This document shows, piece after piece, positions 18,011-25,315 of a stretch of DNA of 33,116 bases. This DNA comes from Prevotellaceae bacterium UBA1075 (GTDB lineage: Bacteria > Bacteroidota > Bacteroidia > Bacteroidales > Bacteroidaceae), in contig DCCS01000018.1 of NCBI GenBank assembly GCA_002316015.1, forward strand, positions 1 through 33,116, read 5' to 3'. The position numbers were made by a program, and so were the translations under genes. The notes below the pieces were generated by a model. That model did no database searches and was not told where the DNA came from. It saw only the letters and a program-made list of their open reading frames with translations. Numbering within the stretch: the first letter of the stretch is position 1; each line of letters opens with the position of its first letter.

Positions 18011-20038
18011 CTAAGAAATGTTGTCTCTGGAGCCCTTTTCGAGCCGCCGGGCCAGTTCCCAGTAGAGCAAGGCCTTCTCCTCGTCGCCCATGCGCGAATA
18101 GGCGTCGCCAAGGAGTTTGTAGGGCTTGGGATTTTTGTCGTTGAGGCTTGTGGCGCGGGTAAGGTCGGCCACGGCCTCCTGCCACAGTTGCTTCCGAATG
18201 AGCACGCGCCCACGGTTGTAGATTGCCTTGAACGAGCCCGGCGCCAGGGTCACGGCCCTGTTGAGGTCGTGCAATGCCTGTTCCAGCTGTCCCGAATCGG
18301 CATGCGTCACACCCCTCCGCACCCATGCGATGAGCAACCTGGGGCTCAGGTCTATGGCCTTGGAGTAATTGGCCAGCGCAGCCCTTATGTTCCGGGCCTC
18401 GGTCACGCACTCGTCCCCCATGGCCACATACTCCCGTGCCAGCCTCTCGAGTTTCTCGTTCTGAGTCTCGAGCTGCCGGCGCATCTCGTCCCTTTCGTCC
18501 CTCAGTCTCCTGAAAACCCCGAGTTTCCTACGTATGAGGCGCTTTATCTGAGGCCGCTCGATGTCATAGCGTGTGTGTATGGCCACAAAGAAATGGTCAA
18601 GGCACCCCTGGATGTCGCCATGGTCAAACGCCTGGCTGCAGGCCCGGTACTCGCTGTCGGCCTTTGCGAAGCGCAGGGCGCGCTCCAGGGCCTCGCGGTT
18701 GTTGAACTGCCTGGCAAAGTCCACGATTTCGGGGCGCACGAATATGTCGGAGCGCGTGAGCCTCTTCCTGAGCGTAAGTCCCTCCAGGCTGGTGCACCGG
18801 CTCAGGGCCACATAAGCCTGTCCTCCCGCGAAAGTCCCTCCCGTGAGGTCGACCGTCACATGCCGGAAGGTCAGCCCCTGGCTCTTGTGGATGGTGATGG
18901 CCCAGGCCAGGCGAAGCGGAAACTGGGTAAAGGTGCCTATCACCTCCTCCTCGATTTTGTGTTCCGCCTCGTTGAGCGTGTAGCGCGTGTTGCTCCACAT
19001 CTCGGGGGTGACAGTCACAGGCACGCCGGTCTCGGTGAGCACGTCCAGCGTGGTGTGCTCCCCGTCGATGCCCGTGACACGACCCAGGGTGCCGTTGACC
19101 CAGCGCTTCACCGGGTCGTTCTTCACGAAGATGACTTGCGCACCCACCTTCAACTCAAGGTGAAGCAGCGTGGGAAGCGAGGATTCGGGGAACTCCCCCC
19201 ATATCTTCCCGTCAAAGATGACAGACTTGTCGGGCAGCCTGTCCAGCTGGTTCTGGTTGGTGTAATCCACATTGTCGCGCCGTGTGGCAAGCACTATATT
19301 GTACGCCTGTATCCCGTCAGCCCCCTCCTCCGCGCACGCCTCCCCAGAGAAGCGCGTGTTGAGCAACTGCAGTTCCAGGGCGCCCACACGGTTCTGCCGG
19401 ATATGGTCGAGCGCCGCGACAAACGCACGGTCGGTCTGCCTGTACACCTTCTGCAACTCAATGCTCACCAGGCTCATTTGCCGGAACACCCTTGCCGAGA
19501 AGAAGAAAGGGTTGGGATAATACCGTGACAGGATTTCCCGCTCATCAGACATCACCACAGGCTCGAGCTGGAACACGTCGCCCACAAAGAGCATCTGCTT
19601 GCCTCCGAAAGGCTCCCGCATATTGTGGCAATAGACACGCAGCACGCGGTCGACGAAGTCGATGACATCAGCCCTCACCATGGATATCTCGTCGATGATG
19701 ATGAGTTCGACACGCTCCAATAATTTTATATGACTTTTCCTGTACTTCAGGAAGTCGCGTATCCTGCGCGGGGAGAACCTGGAGTCATCAGGGACGAGGG
19801 GATGGAACGGGAGTTTGAAGAAGCTGTGCAACGTGCTTCCTCCTACATTAATTGCGGCTATTCCCGTGGGAGCGAGCACCACATGGCTTTTCTTCACGTT
19901 CTCACACACGTACCTCAGGAACGTGCTCTTTCCCGTCCCCGCCTTCCCGGTCAAAAATATTGACTGGTGCGTGAATCGTATCAGTGAGAGCGCGTTCTGG
20001 AACTCCTCGCCCGACGTGTCTATGTCGTGCTCCCTCAT
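18011..20038 (-). CDS. Pif1/RecD-like superfamily 1 helicase with C-terminal TPR repeats
   Basis: 675 aa. Likely a 5'-3' DNA helicase of the SF1B group, cytoplasmic. Walker A GKAGTGKS at 31-38, APTGIAAINVGGSTLHSFF (motif Ia region, about 56-74), Walker B IIIDEISM with Asp116-Glu117, VGDVFQLEP (motif III, about 153-161), and late motifs AITIHKSQGLTF and AYVALSRCTSLEGL characteristic of Pif1/RecD. After the helicase core comes a charged, probably coiled-coil segment (about 505-540) and then three to four TPR units from about 545 to 670 (YSKAIDLSPRLLIAWVRRG, LNRAVTLAPGSFKAIYNRG, LTRATSLNDKNPKPYKLLG). The TPRs suggest a protein partner. Its ATG overlaps the TGA of the penicillin-binding protein gene (ATGA), so the two are likely translationally coupled. 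The biological role is not known from sequence. Confidence 0.88.
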   Translation of the reverse strand: MREHDIDTSGEEFQNALSLIRFTHQSIFLTGKAGTGKSTFLRYVCENVKKSHVVLAPTGIAAINVGGSTLHSFFKLPFHPLVPDDSRFSPRRIRDFLKYRKSHIKLLERVELIIIDEISMVRADVIDFVDRVLRVYCHNMREPFGGKQMLFVGDVFQLEPVVMSDEREILSRYYPNPFFFSARVFRQMSLVSIELQKVYRQTDRAFVAALDHIRQNRVGALELQLLNTRFSGEACAEEGADGIQAYNIVLATRRDNVDYTNQNQLDRLPDKSVIFDGKIWGEFPESSLPTLLHLELKVGAQVIFVKNDPVKRWVNGTLGRVTGIDGEHTTLDVLTETGVPVTVTPEMWSNTRYTLNEAEHKIEEEVIGTFTQFPLRLAWAITIHKSQGLTFRHVTVDLTGGTFAGGQAYVALSRCTSLEGLTLRKRLTRSDIFVRPEIVDFARQFNNREALERALRFAKADSEYRACSQAFDHGDIQGCLDHFFVAIHTRYDIERPQIKRLIRRKLGVFRRLRDERDEMRRQLETQNEKLERLAREYVAMGDECVTEARNIRAALANYSKAIDLSPRLLIAWVRRGVTHADSGQLEQALHDLNRAVTLAPGSFKAIYNRGRVLIRKQLWQEAVADLTRATSLNDKNPKPYKLLGDAYSRMGDEEKALLYWELARRLEKGSRDNIS

Positions 20039-22476
20039 TCGATGTTTTCCTCGGGCACGGGCAACTCGTCGTCGTCACCGTCGGGCAGGGACTCAAGGGG
20101 CTCCTCTTCGCTTTCCTGTTCATCGTCCACGCCCAGCGTGTCACTTTCGATGCTGTCATTGGGCTGCGCGTAATAGCCGCTGCAAGTCCACAGGCTTGCA
20201 TCGAGGTCGCGTGGGGGCGCGAACTTCACACGGTACTTGCCGAAATGGCTGTCCTGCAGCACATCCTGGATGAAGTAGCCGAAGATGGGAAGAGCCGTAC
20301 GGCTTCCCTGTCCCAAGGCTCCCGTGCGGAAGTGTATGCTGCGGTACTCACCACCCACCCAGGCTCCGCCCACCAGTTTGGGCGTCACTCCCACGAACCA
20401 CGCGTCGGAGTGGTTGTTGCTGGTTCCCGTCTTCCCGCCAAACTCTGTGTATTGCAACACAGGATGGATGTAACTCCACAATGCGGCGGTCGTGCCGCCG
20501 CGCTCGGTAAGCCCGGCGCGCAGCATGGTCTGCATGAGATAGGCCGAGCGGTAGGGGATGGCTTGCGTCTCGTTCAGTTTGGCCTCGTAGATGACATTGC
20601 CGTCACGGTCCAGTATCTTGGTCACCATGATAGGCATGTTGTACTTGCCGTCATCAATCACGGTGCAGTAACTGTTGACCAGTTCCAGCAGGTTCACGTC
20701 ACTGCTGCCCAGGCTGAGCGACTTGGTCTCGTGCAGGGGTGAGCGGATGCCCATGGCATGAGCCGTGCGCGCCACGTTGGGGATGCCCACTTCCATACCC
20801 ACGCGCACAGCCACACTGTTGATACTCTGCGCGAACGCGCTCTTGAGCGGCATCTCGGCACCCGTGAAGTAGCCGTTGGCGTTGTGCGGGGCCCACACCG
20901 TGGGCTTGTCGTCCACGGTGTCGGGGTATGAAACATAGGCGTCCAGGCGGCGGTCACACGGGGTAAGCCCCTGGTTCATGGCCTCGGTGTACACAAAGAG
21001 TTTGAACGTGGAGCCGGGCTGCCGCATGGCCGTCACCTTGTCGTATTTCCATGGCTTGAAGTCAATGTCGCCCACCCACGCCTTCACATGGCGCGTGTCG
21101 GGCTCTATGGCCACGAAGCCACAGTGCATGAACCGCACCATGTAGCGTATGGAGTCCATTGTGCTCATCTCCTTCTCTATGGGCCCGTCATAGCTGAAGA
21201 GCTTCACGCTGTGGGGCAAATTGAGATAGTGGTCCACCGAGTCGGGCTGGTCGGGGAAGCGCTCCTTGAGATACTTGTAATGTGCGGTGCGCTTGGCCAG
21301 GTCCTCGATAAAGTGCGGGATTTCCTTGTGCTGCCTGTCCTGCCAGGGAGGTGTGCTGCCCCAGTGGTCATCGAAACGCCGCTGGATGACTCTCATCTGC
21401 TTCCGCACCGCATTCTCGGCATATTCCTGCATGCGGCTGTCCAGGGTGGTGTGGATGGTGAGGCCATCGGCATAGAGGTCGAGCCTGTTCTCCGCGTCAT
21501 ATCCAGGTATGAGCCCCTGCGCGCACATCTGGTTGATGTAGTCCACCAGCTCCTCACGGAAGTAAGGCGCGAGCCCGTCATAACTGCTCTCCGTGGTGTG
21601 GCTGACGAGCACCGTGGGCAGGGCCTTGATGGAGTCAAGCTGGGCCTGCGTGGCCCTCTTCCCGTTGACGGACATGTGCCCGTGGGCATACACCAGGTCA
21701 AGCACCGTGTTGCGGCGTGCCAGGCTGTTGGCGGGGTTGATGCGGGGGTTGTAGCTGCTGGTGGCCTTGAGCAGTCCCACAAGCACCGCCGACTGCTCGT
21801 AGGTCAGCCTGTCGGGCGTAGTCCCGAAATAGGTGCGGGCGGCCGTCTTGACACCATAGGAGTTGCTGCCGAAGTCAACCGTGTTGAGGTACATGGTGAG
21901 TATCTCCTCCTTGCTGAATATCATTTCCAGCTTGACTGCCACTATCCACTCCTTGGCCTTCATCACCAGCAGTCTCACTCCGGGGATATGCCCCAACAGC
22001 CCAGTAGAGTACTGCGTGCGCACGCGGAACAGGTTCTTGGCCAGCTGCTGGGTGATGGTGCTGGCCCCGCGCGCGTGTCCCCTGGCCATGTCCTTGACGG
22101 CGGCGAAAAGCCCTGTGAAGTCCACACCGTGATGATGATAGAACCGCTCGTCCTCGGTGTCGATAAGCGTGTGTATGAGCACGGGGGATATCTCACCGTA
22201 CTCCACGGGCGTGCGGTTCTCGCTGAAATAGCGACCGAGCAGCACGCTGTCGGCACTGTATATCTCGGAGGCCTCGCTCACCACAGGTTTTTCAATGTCG
22301 GAAAAACCAGGCGAGTGGCCGAAAAGCCAGAGAAAATTGCAGTCCACCGCTCCCAAGCCTAAAATGAACAGCAGCACGAGAGTACATGGCCACACAAGCA
22401 GTTTCCTGTACCAGGGGCCGCCGTACAACCGACCCACAGCACGCCTGAACCTTTGCCATTGGAAGGCTATATTCAT
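20035..22476 (-). CDS. mrcA: Class A penicillin-binding protein (PBP1A-type, glycosyltransferase plus transpeptidase)
   Basis: Polymerises lipid II and cross-links peptidoglycan at the outer face of the inner membrane. 813 aa. Single membrane anchor at about 26-44. GT51 domain about 65-250 with TEDERFYHHHGVD (catalytic Glu108) and GASTITQQLAKN (137-148). Transpeptidase domain with Ser489 in STFK (489-492), SIN at 551-553 and KTGTS starting at Lys682, all three active-site motifs intact. The C-terminal tail (last about 40 residues) is strongly acidic and probably disordered (EQESEEEPLESLPDGDDDEL). The ATGA overlap with the helicase gene suggests co-translation. The gene stands 328 bp after miaA. 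The symbol is by family; Bacteroidota genomes may carry more than one paralogue. Confidence 0.93.
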   Translation of the reverse strand: MNIAFQWQRFRRAVGRLYGGPWYRKLLVWPCTLVLLFILGLGAVDCNFLWLFGHSPGFSDIEKPVVSEASEIYSADSVLLGRYFSENRTPVEYGEISPVLIHTLIDTEDERFYHHHGVDFTGLFAAVKDMARGHARGASTITQQLAKNLFRVRTQYSTGLLGHIPGVRLLVMKAKEWIVAVKLEMIFSKEEILTMYLNTVDFGSNSYGVKTAARTYFGTTPDRLTYEQSAVLVGLLKATSSYNPRINPANSLARRNTVLDLVYAHGHMSVNGKRATQAQLDSIKALPTVLVSHTTESSYDGLAPYFREELVDYINQMCAQGLIPGYDAENRLDLYADGLTIHTTLDSRMQEYAENAVRKQMRVIQRRFDDHWGSTPPWQDRQHKEIPHFIEDLAKRTAHYKYLKERFPDQPDSVDHYLNLPHSVKLFSYDGPIEKEMSTMDSIRYMVRFMHCGFVAIEPDTRHVKAWVGDIDFKPWKYDKVTAMRQPGSTFKLFVYTEAMNQGLTPCDRRLDAYVSYPDTVDDKPTVWAPHNANGYFTGAEMPLKSAFAQSINSVAVRVGMEVGIPNVARTAHAMGIRSPLHETKSLSLGSSDVNLLELVNSYCTVIDDGKYNMPIMVTKILDRDGNVIYEAKLNETQAIPYRSAYLMQTMLRAGLTERGGTTAALWSYIHPVLQYTEFGGKTGTSNNHSDAWFVGVTPKLVGGAWVGGEYRSIHFRTGALGQGSRTALPIFGYFIQDVLQDSHFGKYRVKFAPPRDLDASLWTCSGYYAQPNDSIESDTLGVDDEQESEEEPLESLPDGDDDELPVPEENIE

Positions 22477-22510
22477 ACCTTATATCGTATTTCAGGTTTG
22501 TTTGCTGTTG

Positions 22511-22518
22511 CAAAAATA
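22511..22518 (-). promoter_or_regulatory. Candidate -7 box of the pbp-helicase pair
   Basis: TATTTTTG on the minus strand fits TAnnTTTG, 34 bp upstream of the PBP start codon, in a short AT-rich patch of an otherwise GC-rich gap. No TTTG box at the standard distance, so this is only a candidate. Confidence 0.3.
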
Positions 22519-22594
22519 ATAAAACTTGCGCTTATGCAGGCATTACCTGGCCATATATTTTCGCTTCCCTGGCCACAAGACAGACCCGACCCTA

Positions 22595-22682
22595 AAAATG
22601 CAGTGCGCCGCGATGGCCAATGCAGTGCGCCGCGATGGCCAATGCAGCGCGCCGCGATGGCCAATGCAGCGCACTGCATTTT
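22595..22682. repeat. 22-bp tandem repeat enclosed by a 14-bp perfect inverted repeat
   Basis: The unit AATGCAGTGCGCCGCGATGG(CC) occurs at 22597-22618 and identically at 22619-22640. It occurs with one change (T to C) at 22641-22662, and a truncated fourth unit starts at 22663. The block is bounded by AAAATGCAGTGCGC (22595-22608) and GCGCACTGCATTTT (22669-22682), exact reverse complements. The units also contain the palindrome TGGCCA at their junctions. The transcript could form one long hairpin enclosing the repeats. The element lies between miaA and the PBP gene and codes for nothing recognisable. The copy number is likely variable, as with other short tandem repeats. Confidence 0.85.
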
Positions 22683-22740
22683 CACGAGAAAAGCACAAGA
22701 TGGGCATCATGGAGACGCGCTTGCCTGGCGGGGGGGGCCG

Positions 22741-22759
22741 CGCTTCTTGTGCAAGAGCG
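22741..22759 (-). other. Hairpin downstream of miaA
   Basis: On the minus strand CGCTCTTG and CAAGAAGCG face each other with one bulged A around a very short loop. It lies just after the G-rich run and could stop or protect the miaA transcript, but a run of eight C residues rather than U follows (complement of 22730-22737), so it is not a standard terminator. Confidence 0.35.
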
Positions 22760-22760
22760 T

Positions 22761-22782
22761 CCCCCCGCCCCTCCCCCGCCCC
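22761..22782 (-). other. Putative G-quadruplex motif in the miaA 3' region
   Basis: Read on the minus strand (22782 to 22761) the sequence is G4-C-G5-A-G4-C-G6: four tracts of at least four G, separated by single bases. Single-nucleotide loops with tracts of this length are the most stable quadruplex class known in vitro. It begins 22 nt after the miaA stop codon and is on the sense strand, so it would be in the RNA as well as in the non-template DNA. Confidence 0.75.
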
Positions 22783-22804
22783 GTGTCATAAAGCGCGGGA
22801 AAGA

Positions 22805-23710
22805 CTATCCCCCCAGTCTGCTCAGTCCGATGATGTGCGCGAGGATGGCTTCCATCTCATCGGGATGAAACCAGGTGATGTCCTTGTCGCGCTGGTACCA
22901 GGTCATCTGTTTCTTGGCATACACGCGTGTGTTCTTCTTCATGCGCTCCACCGCCATGGGCAATTCCCATTCGCCGGCGAGCACCTTGAACATTTCCTTG
23001 TACCCGATAGTGTTGAGCGCGTTGAGGCCACGGAGGGAATAAAGGGAACGCGCCTCGTCAAGAAATCCCCGCTCCATCATCCTGTCCGCACGGGCATTGA
23101 CGCGCGCAAAGAGCTCGGCCCGCTCACGCCGCAGCCCGACCTTGATGATGTTGAAGGGACGGTCTTTCCTCGCGCGCATGCGAAACGTGCTGTAGGCGCG
23201 TCCTGACGTAAGGCAAATCTCAAGCGCATGAATCACCCGTTTGTGATTCATGCGGTCCACCGTGCAGTAATATTGGGGATCCAGCCTTTGCAACTCGGCG
23301 AGCAAGGGCTCCAGCCCATCCTGCCCGTAACGCTGGCTCAGGCGGTCACGCACCTGTGCGTCCACCGTGGGGATGTCGTCGATGCCGTGGCACACGGCAT
23401 CCACATACATCATGCTGCCTCCCGAAAGCACCGCATAACGCTGCGAGCAAGAGAGGCGCCTGATGACCGAGAGGGCATCCTCCTCGTAGCGCGCGGCACT
23501 GTAAGGCTGGCCGGGATCAAGCATGCGCACGAAATGGTGCACCACCCCATCCATCTCCTCCTCGTCCGGGGCGGCTGTGCCGATGTCCATCCCCCGGTAT
23601 ATCTGGCGGCTGTCGCAGTTGAGCACATGACAGCCCAGGGCTTTGGCCAGGCGGACAGCGACGCCTGTCTTGCCCACCGCCGTCGACCCCACGAGCACCA
23701 CCAGGTTCAT
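22805..23710 (-). CDS. miaA: tRNA dimethylallyltransferase
   Basis: Transfers the dimethylallyl group to N6 of adenosine 37 in tRNAs that read codons starting with U. 301 aa from ATG at 23710. A GTG eight codons upstream (23734) is open and would overlap the previous gene by 8 bp, but the ATG places the P-loop GSTAVGKT at residues 8-15 as is usual. Further family motifs: NCDSRQIYRGMDIGTAAP (substrate-binding region), HHFVRMLDPGQPYSAARY, and the late KKQMTWYQRDKDITWF. Length is normal. Downstream lie a G-quadruplex motif and a tandem-repeat element before the PBP gene. The neighbouring lpx genes and the small ORF-3-like gene upstream appear to be in the same transcript. Confidence 0.95.
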   Translation of the reverse strand: MNLVVLVGSTAVGKTGVAVRLAKALGCHVLNCDSRQIYRGMDIGTAAPDEEEMDGVVHHFVRMLDPGQPYSAARYEEDALSVIRRLSCSQRYAVLSGGSMMYVDAVCHGIDDIPTVDAQVRDRLSQRYGQDGLEPLLAELQRLDPQYYCTVDRMNHKRVIHALEICLTSGRAYSTFRMRARKDRPFNIIKVGLRRERAELFARVNARADRMMERGFLDEARSLYSLRGLNALNTIGYKEMFKVLAGEWELPMAVERMKKNTRVYAKKQMTWYQRDKDITWFHPDEMEAILAHIIGLSRLGG

Positions 23711-23726
23711 CTGTTCGAGACGTTCC

Positions 23727-24257
23727 CTATTCACTTATCCCGAATCCGTCAGGGTCGAGTTCCTCGTCGTCGAAGCCGTCATCACCATAGAAGTTCTCGC
23801 CGGTGCCGGCATCCGCGGCGGATGACGCGCCTGCTTCCGGGCTCTCTTCGGGAAGTCTTTGCAAGGGGGGGCTCCCATGCCTGCGGCTCACCCTGGGAGC
23901 GGGCTCCGGGTGTCTGAAAATGTTCTCGGTGAGTTCCATCAGGAAGAAGCGCCCGCCCACGGGGTCAAACACATAGGCAAGGCGCTGCCCCTCATCGTCC
24001 ACCAGGTCACCGACGGCGGTGCGCTCCATCAGATAGACATCCTCGTCGGAACGGGCGCCGGTGTCGCACATGCACACCTGTCCCGTCACCCGCCAGTCCT
24101 CGTCACAGAGCAGAAACTTCTGGCCGCCAAGTTCCCGGTAGCCGCAAGCCCTCAGTATGAGCCGGTGAAGGTCGGCAAATGTGGCTCCCGAGTCAATCTT
24201 AATCTCCATCGCGAAGTCCTCCACTTCCTGGCTGAAGAGTGTCAGTCTGAGTGTCAT
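23727..24257 (-). CDS. pRiA4b ORF-3-like / IS1096 passenger-like protein
   Basis: 176 aa. The N-terminal 110 residues resemble the plasmid pRiA4b ORF-3-like family (often labelled IS1096 element passenger TnpR family): a small alpha/beta fold with IKIDSGATFADLHRLILRACGY, FLLCDEDWRVTGQVCM and LAYVFDPVGGRFFLMEL. From about residue 115 it turns low-complexity, Pro/Ser/Glu-rich and very acidic (FYGDDGFDDEELDPDGFG), probably disordered. Despite the name there is no transposase, inverted repeat or target duplication nearby. It lies 25 bp after lpxA and 16 bp before the chosen miaA start, so it is a resident member of this gene block. Molecular function unknown; the family assignment is from remembered motifs. 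Confidence 0.7.
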   Translation of the reverse strand: MTLRLTLFSQEVEDFAMEIKIDSGATFADLHRLILRACGYRELGGQKFLLCDEDWRVTGQVCMCDTGARSDEDVYLMERTAVGDLVDDEGQRLAYVFDPVGGRFFLMELTENIFRHPEPAPRVSRRHGSPPLQRLPEESPEAGASSAADAGTGENFYGDDGFDDEELDPDGFGISE

Positions 24258-24282
24258 GGGGTGTGCGCCGCAAAAAGAAGGA

Positions 24283-25056
24283 CTAACGGATGAAGCCGCG
24301 CTCGCTGGTGCGGATGAAGTCCAGGATATACTGGATTTCGGGGCTCATGGGAACCTCCTTCTCCACCCGCTGCAGCAGGTCGTTGAGCCTGCCTGTCTCC
24401 TGCAGTATGATCCGGTAGGCCTGGTGTATGTTGTCAATAAGCTCACGGCTGAATCCGTGGCGCCTCAGTCCCACAATATTCAATCCGCAGAAGGAAGCCG
24501 GGTCGCGCGCGACCAGGCTGAAGGGCAGGATGTTCTGGCTGAAGCGTGTCCCGCCACCCACCATGCAGTAGCTGCCCACCCTGCAGAACTGGTGCATGAG
24601 CACACAGGCACTCAGGATGGCCTTGTCGTCGATGACGGTCTCGCCCGCAAGCTTGGTGCAGTTGCCGATGATGCACTCGTTGCCCACGATGGCGTCATGA
24701 GCCACGTGCACACCCTCCATCAGCAGGTTGCCGTTGCCCACGACGGTCTTGCCCTTGGCCGCCGTGCCACGGTTGACAGTCACGTTCTCACGTATCCTGT
24801 TGTTGTCGCCTATCTCGGCGGTGGTGTCCTCGCCCCGGAACTTCAAGTCCTGGGGAATCGCGCTGATGACCGCTCCGGGGAAGAACACGTTGCCCTTGCC
24901 CACGCGCGCGCCGTACAGCATGGTGACGCTGTTCATCAGCGTGTTGTTGTCGCCTATCACCACACCCTTGTCGATATAGCAGAATGCGCCTACCTCACAA
25001 TTCTCGCCTATCTTCGCCTCGGGATGAACATAGGCCAACGGACTAATCTTACTCAT
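24283..25056 (-). CDS. lpxA: Acyl-ACP--UDP-N-acetylglucosamine O-acyltransferase
   Basis: First step of lipid A synthesis: transfers a 3-hydroxyacyl chain from ACP to UDP-GlcNAc in the cytoplasm. 257 aa, the standard length. A left-handed beta-helix is visible as hexapeptide repeats from residue 8 (YVHPEAKIGENCEVGAFCYI) to about 190. The catalytic His lies in GVHVAHDAIVGNEC (about residue 120), and VARDPASFCGLNIVGLRRHG precedes the C-terminal helical region that binds ACP. In many Bacteroidota lpxA follows lpxC/fabZ directly; here 259 bp separate them. Confidence 0.97.
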   Translation of the reverse strand: MSKISPLAYVHPEAKIGENCEVGAFCYIDKGVVIGDNNTLMNSVTMLYGARVGKGNVFFPGAVISAIPQDLKFRGEDTTAEIGDNNRIRENVTVNRGTAAKGKTVVGNGNLLMEGVHVAHDAIVGNECIIGNCTKLAGETVIDDKAILSACVLMHQFCRVGSYCMVGGGTRFSQNILPFSLVARDPASFCGLNIVGLRRHGFSRELIDNIHQAYRIILQETGRLNDLLQRVEKEVPMSPEIQYILDFIRTSERGFIR

Positions 25057-25315
25057 ATAAATAGCGGTTCATTGATTATTGACACTGTTTCCTGCGGGCG
25101 GGTATCTGCCTCTCGCCTGCCACCACTCCCAGTCCATCCCCCAAGGGGGAAGACTGAAATGGCGTGCCCGGCGGCCGGGGAAGGAAAAGAGATTGCCCGT
25201 GATGCCACGGCCTCCACTCCCCGGGCCTTTCTCCCGCAGCCCACGCCTTTCTCCGGTTCCCCGGAAGGCAAGGCAGTCTCCCCCCCTGGACAGAGAACGA
25301 GGCGAGACGGACTTC
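25057..25315. other. GC-rich non-coding gap between lpxC/fabZ and lpxA
   Basis: No reading frame looks like a protein. It contains short palindromes, TCCCCCAAGGGGGA (25137-25150), CCCGGCGGCCGGG and TCCGGTTCCCCGGA, and a 10-bp direct repeat GCCTTTCTCC (25225-25234 and 25245-25254). No TAnnTTTG box is visible for lpxA. Confidence 0.6.

Noticed and set aside
18008..19528. 506-codon open frame on the plus strand
   Set aside because: Shadow of the helicase gene on the other strand; no family motifs.
22473..22685. Small repetitive protein encoded by the 22-bp repeats (minus strand)
   Set aside because: The frame exists only because the repeat unit lacks stops. 22 bp is not a multiple of three, so each unit shifts frame, and the product has no plausible fold.
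23727..24257. Remnant of an IS1096-type insertion sequence
   Set aside because: Only the passenger-like family resemblance is present. No transposase, terminal inverted repeats or target duplication, and the spacing to lpxA and miaA is operon-like.
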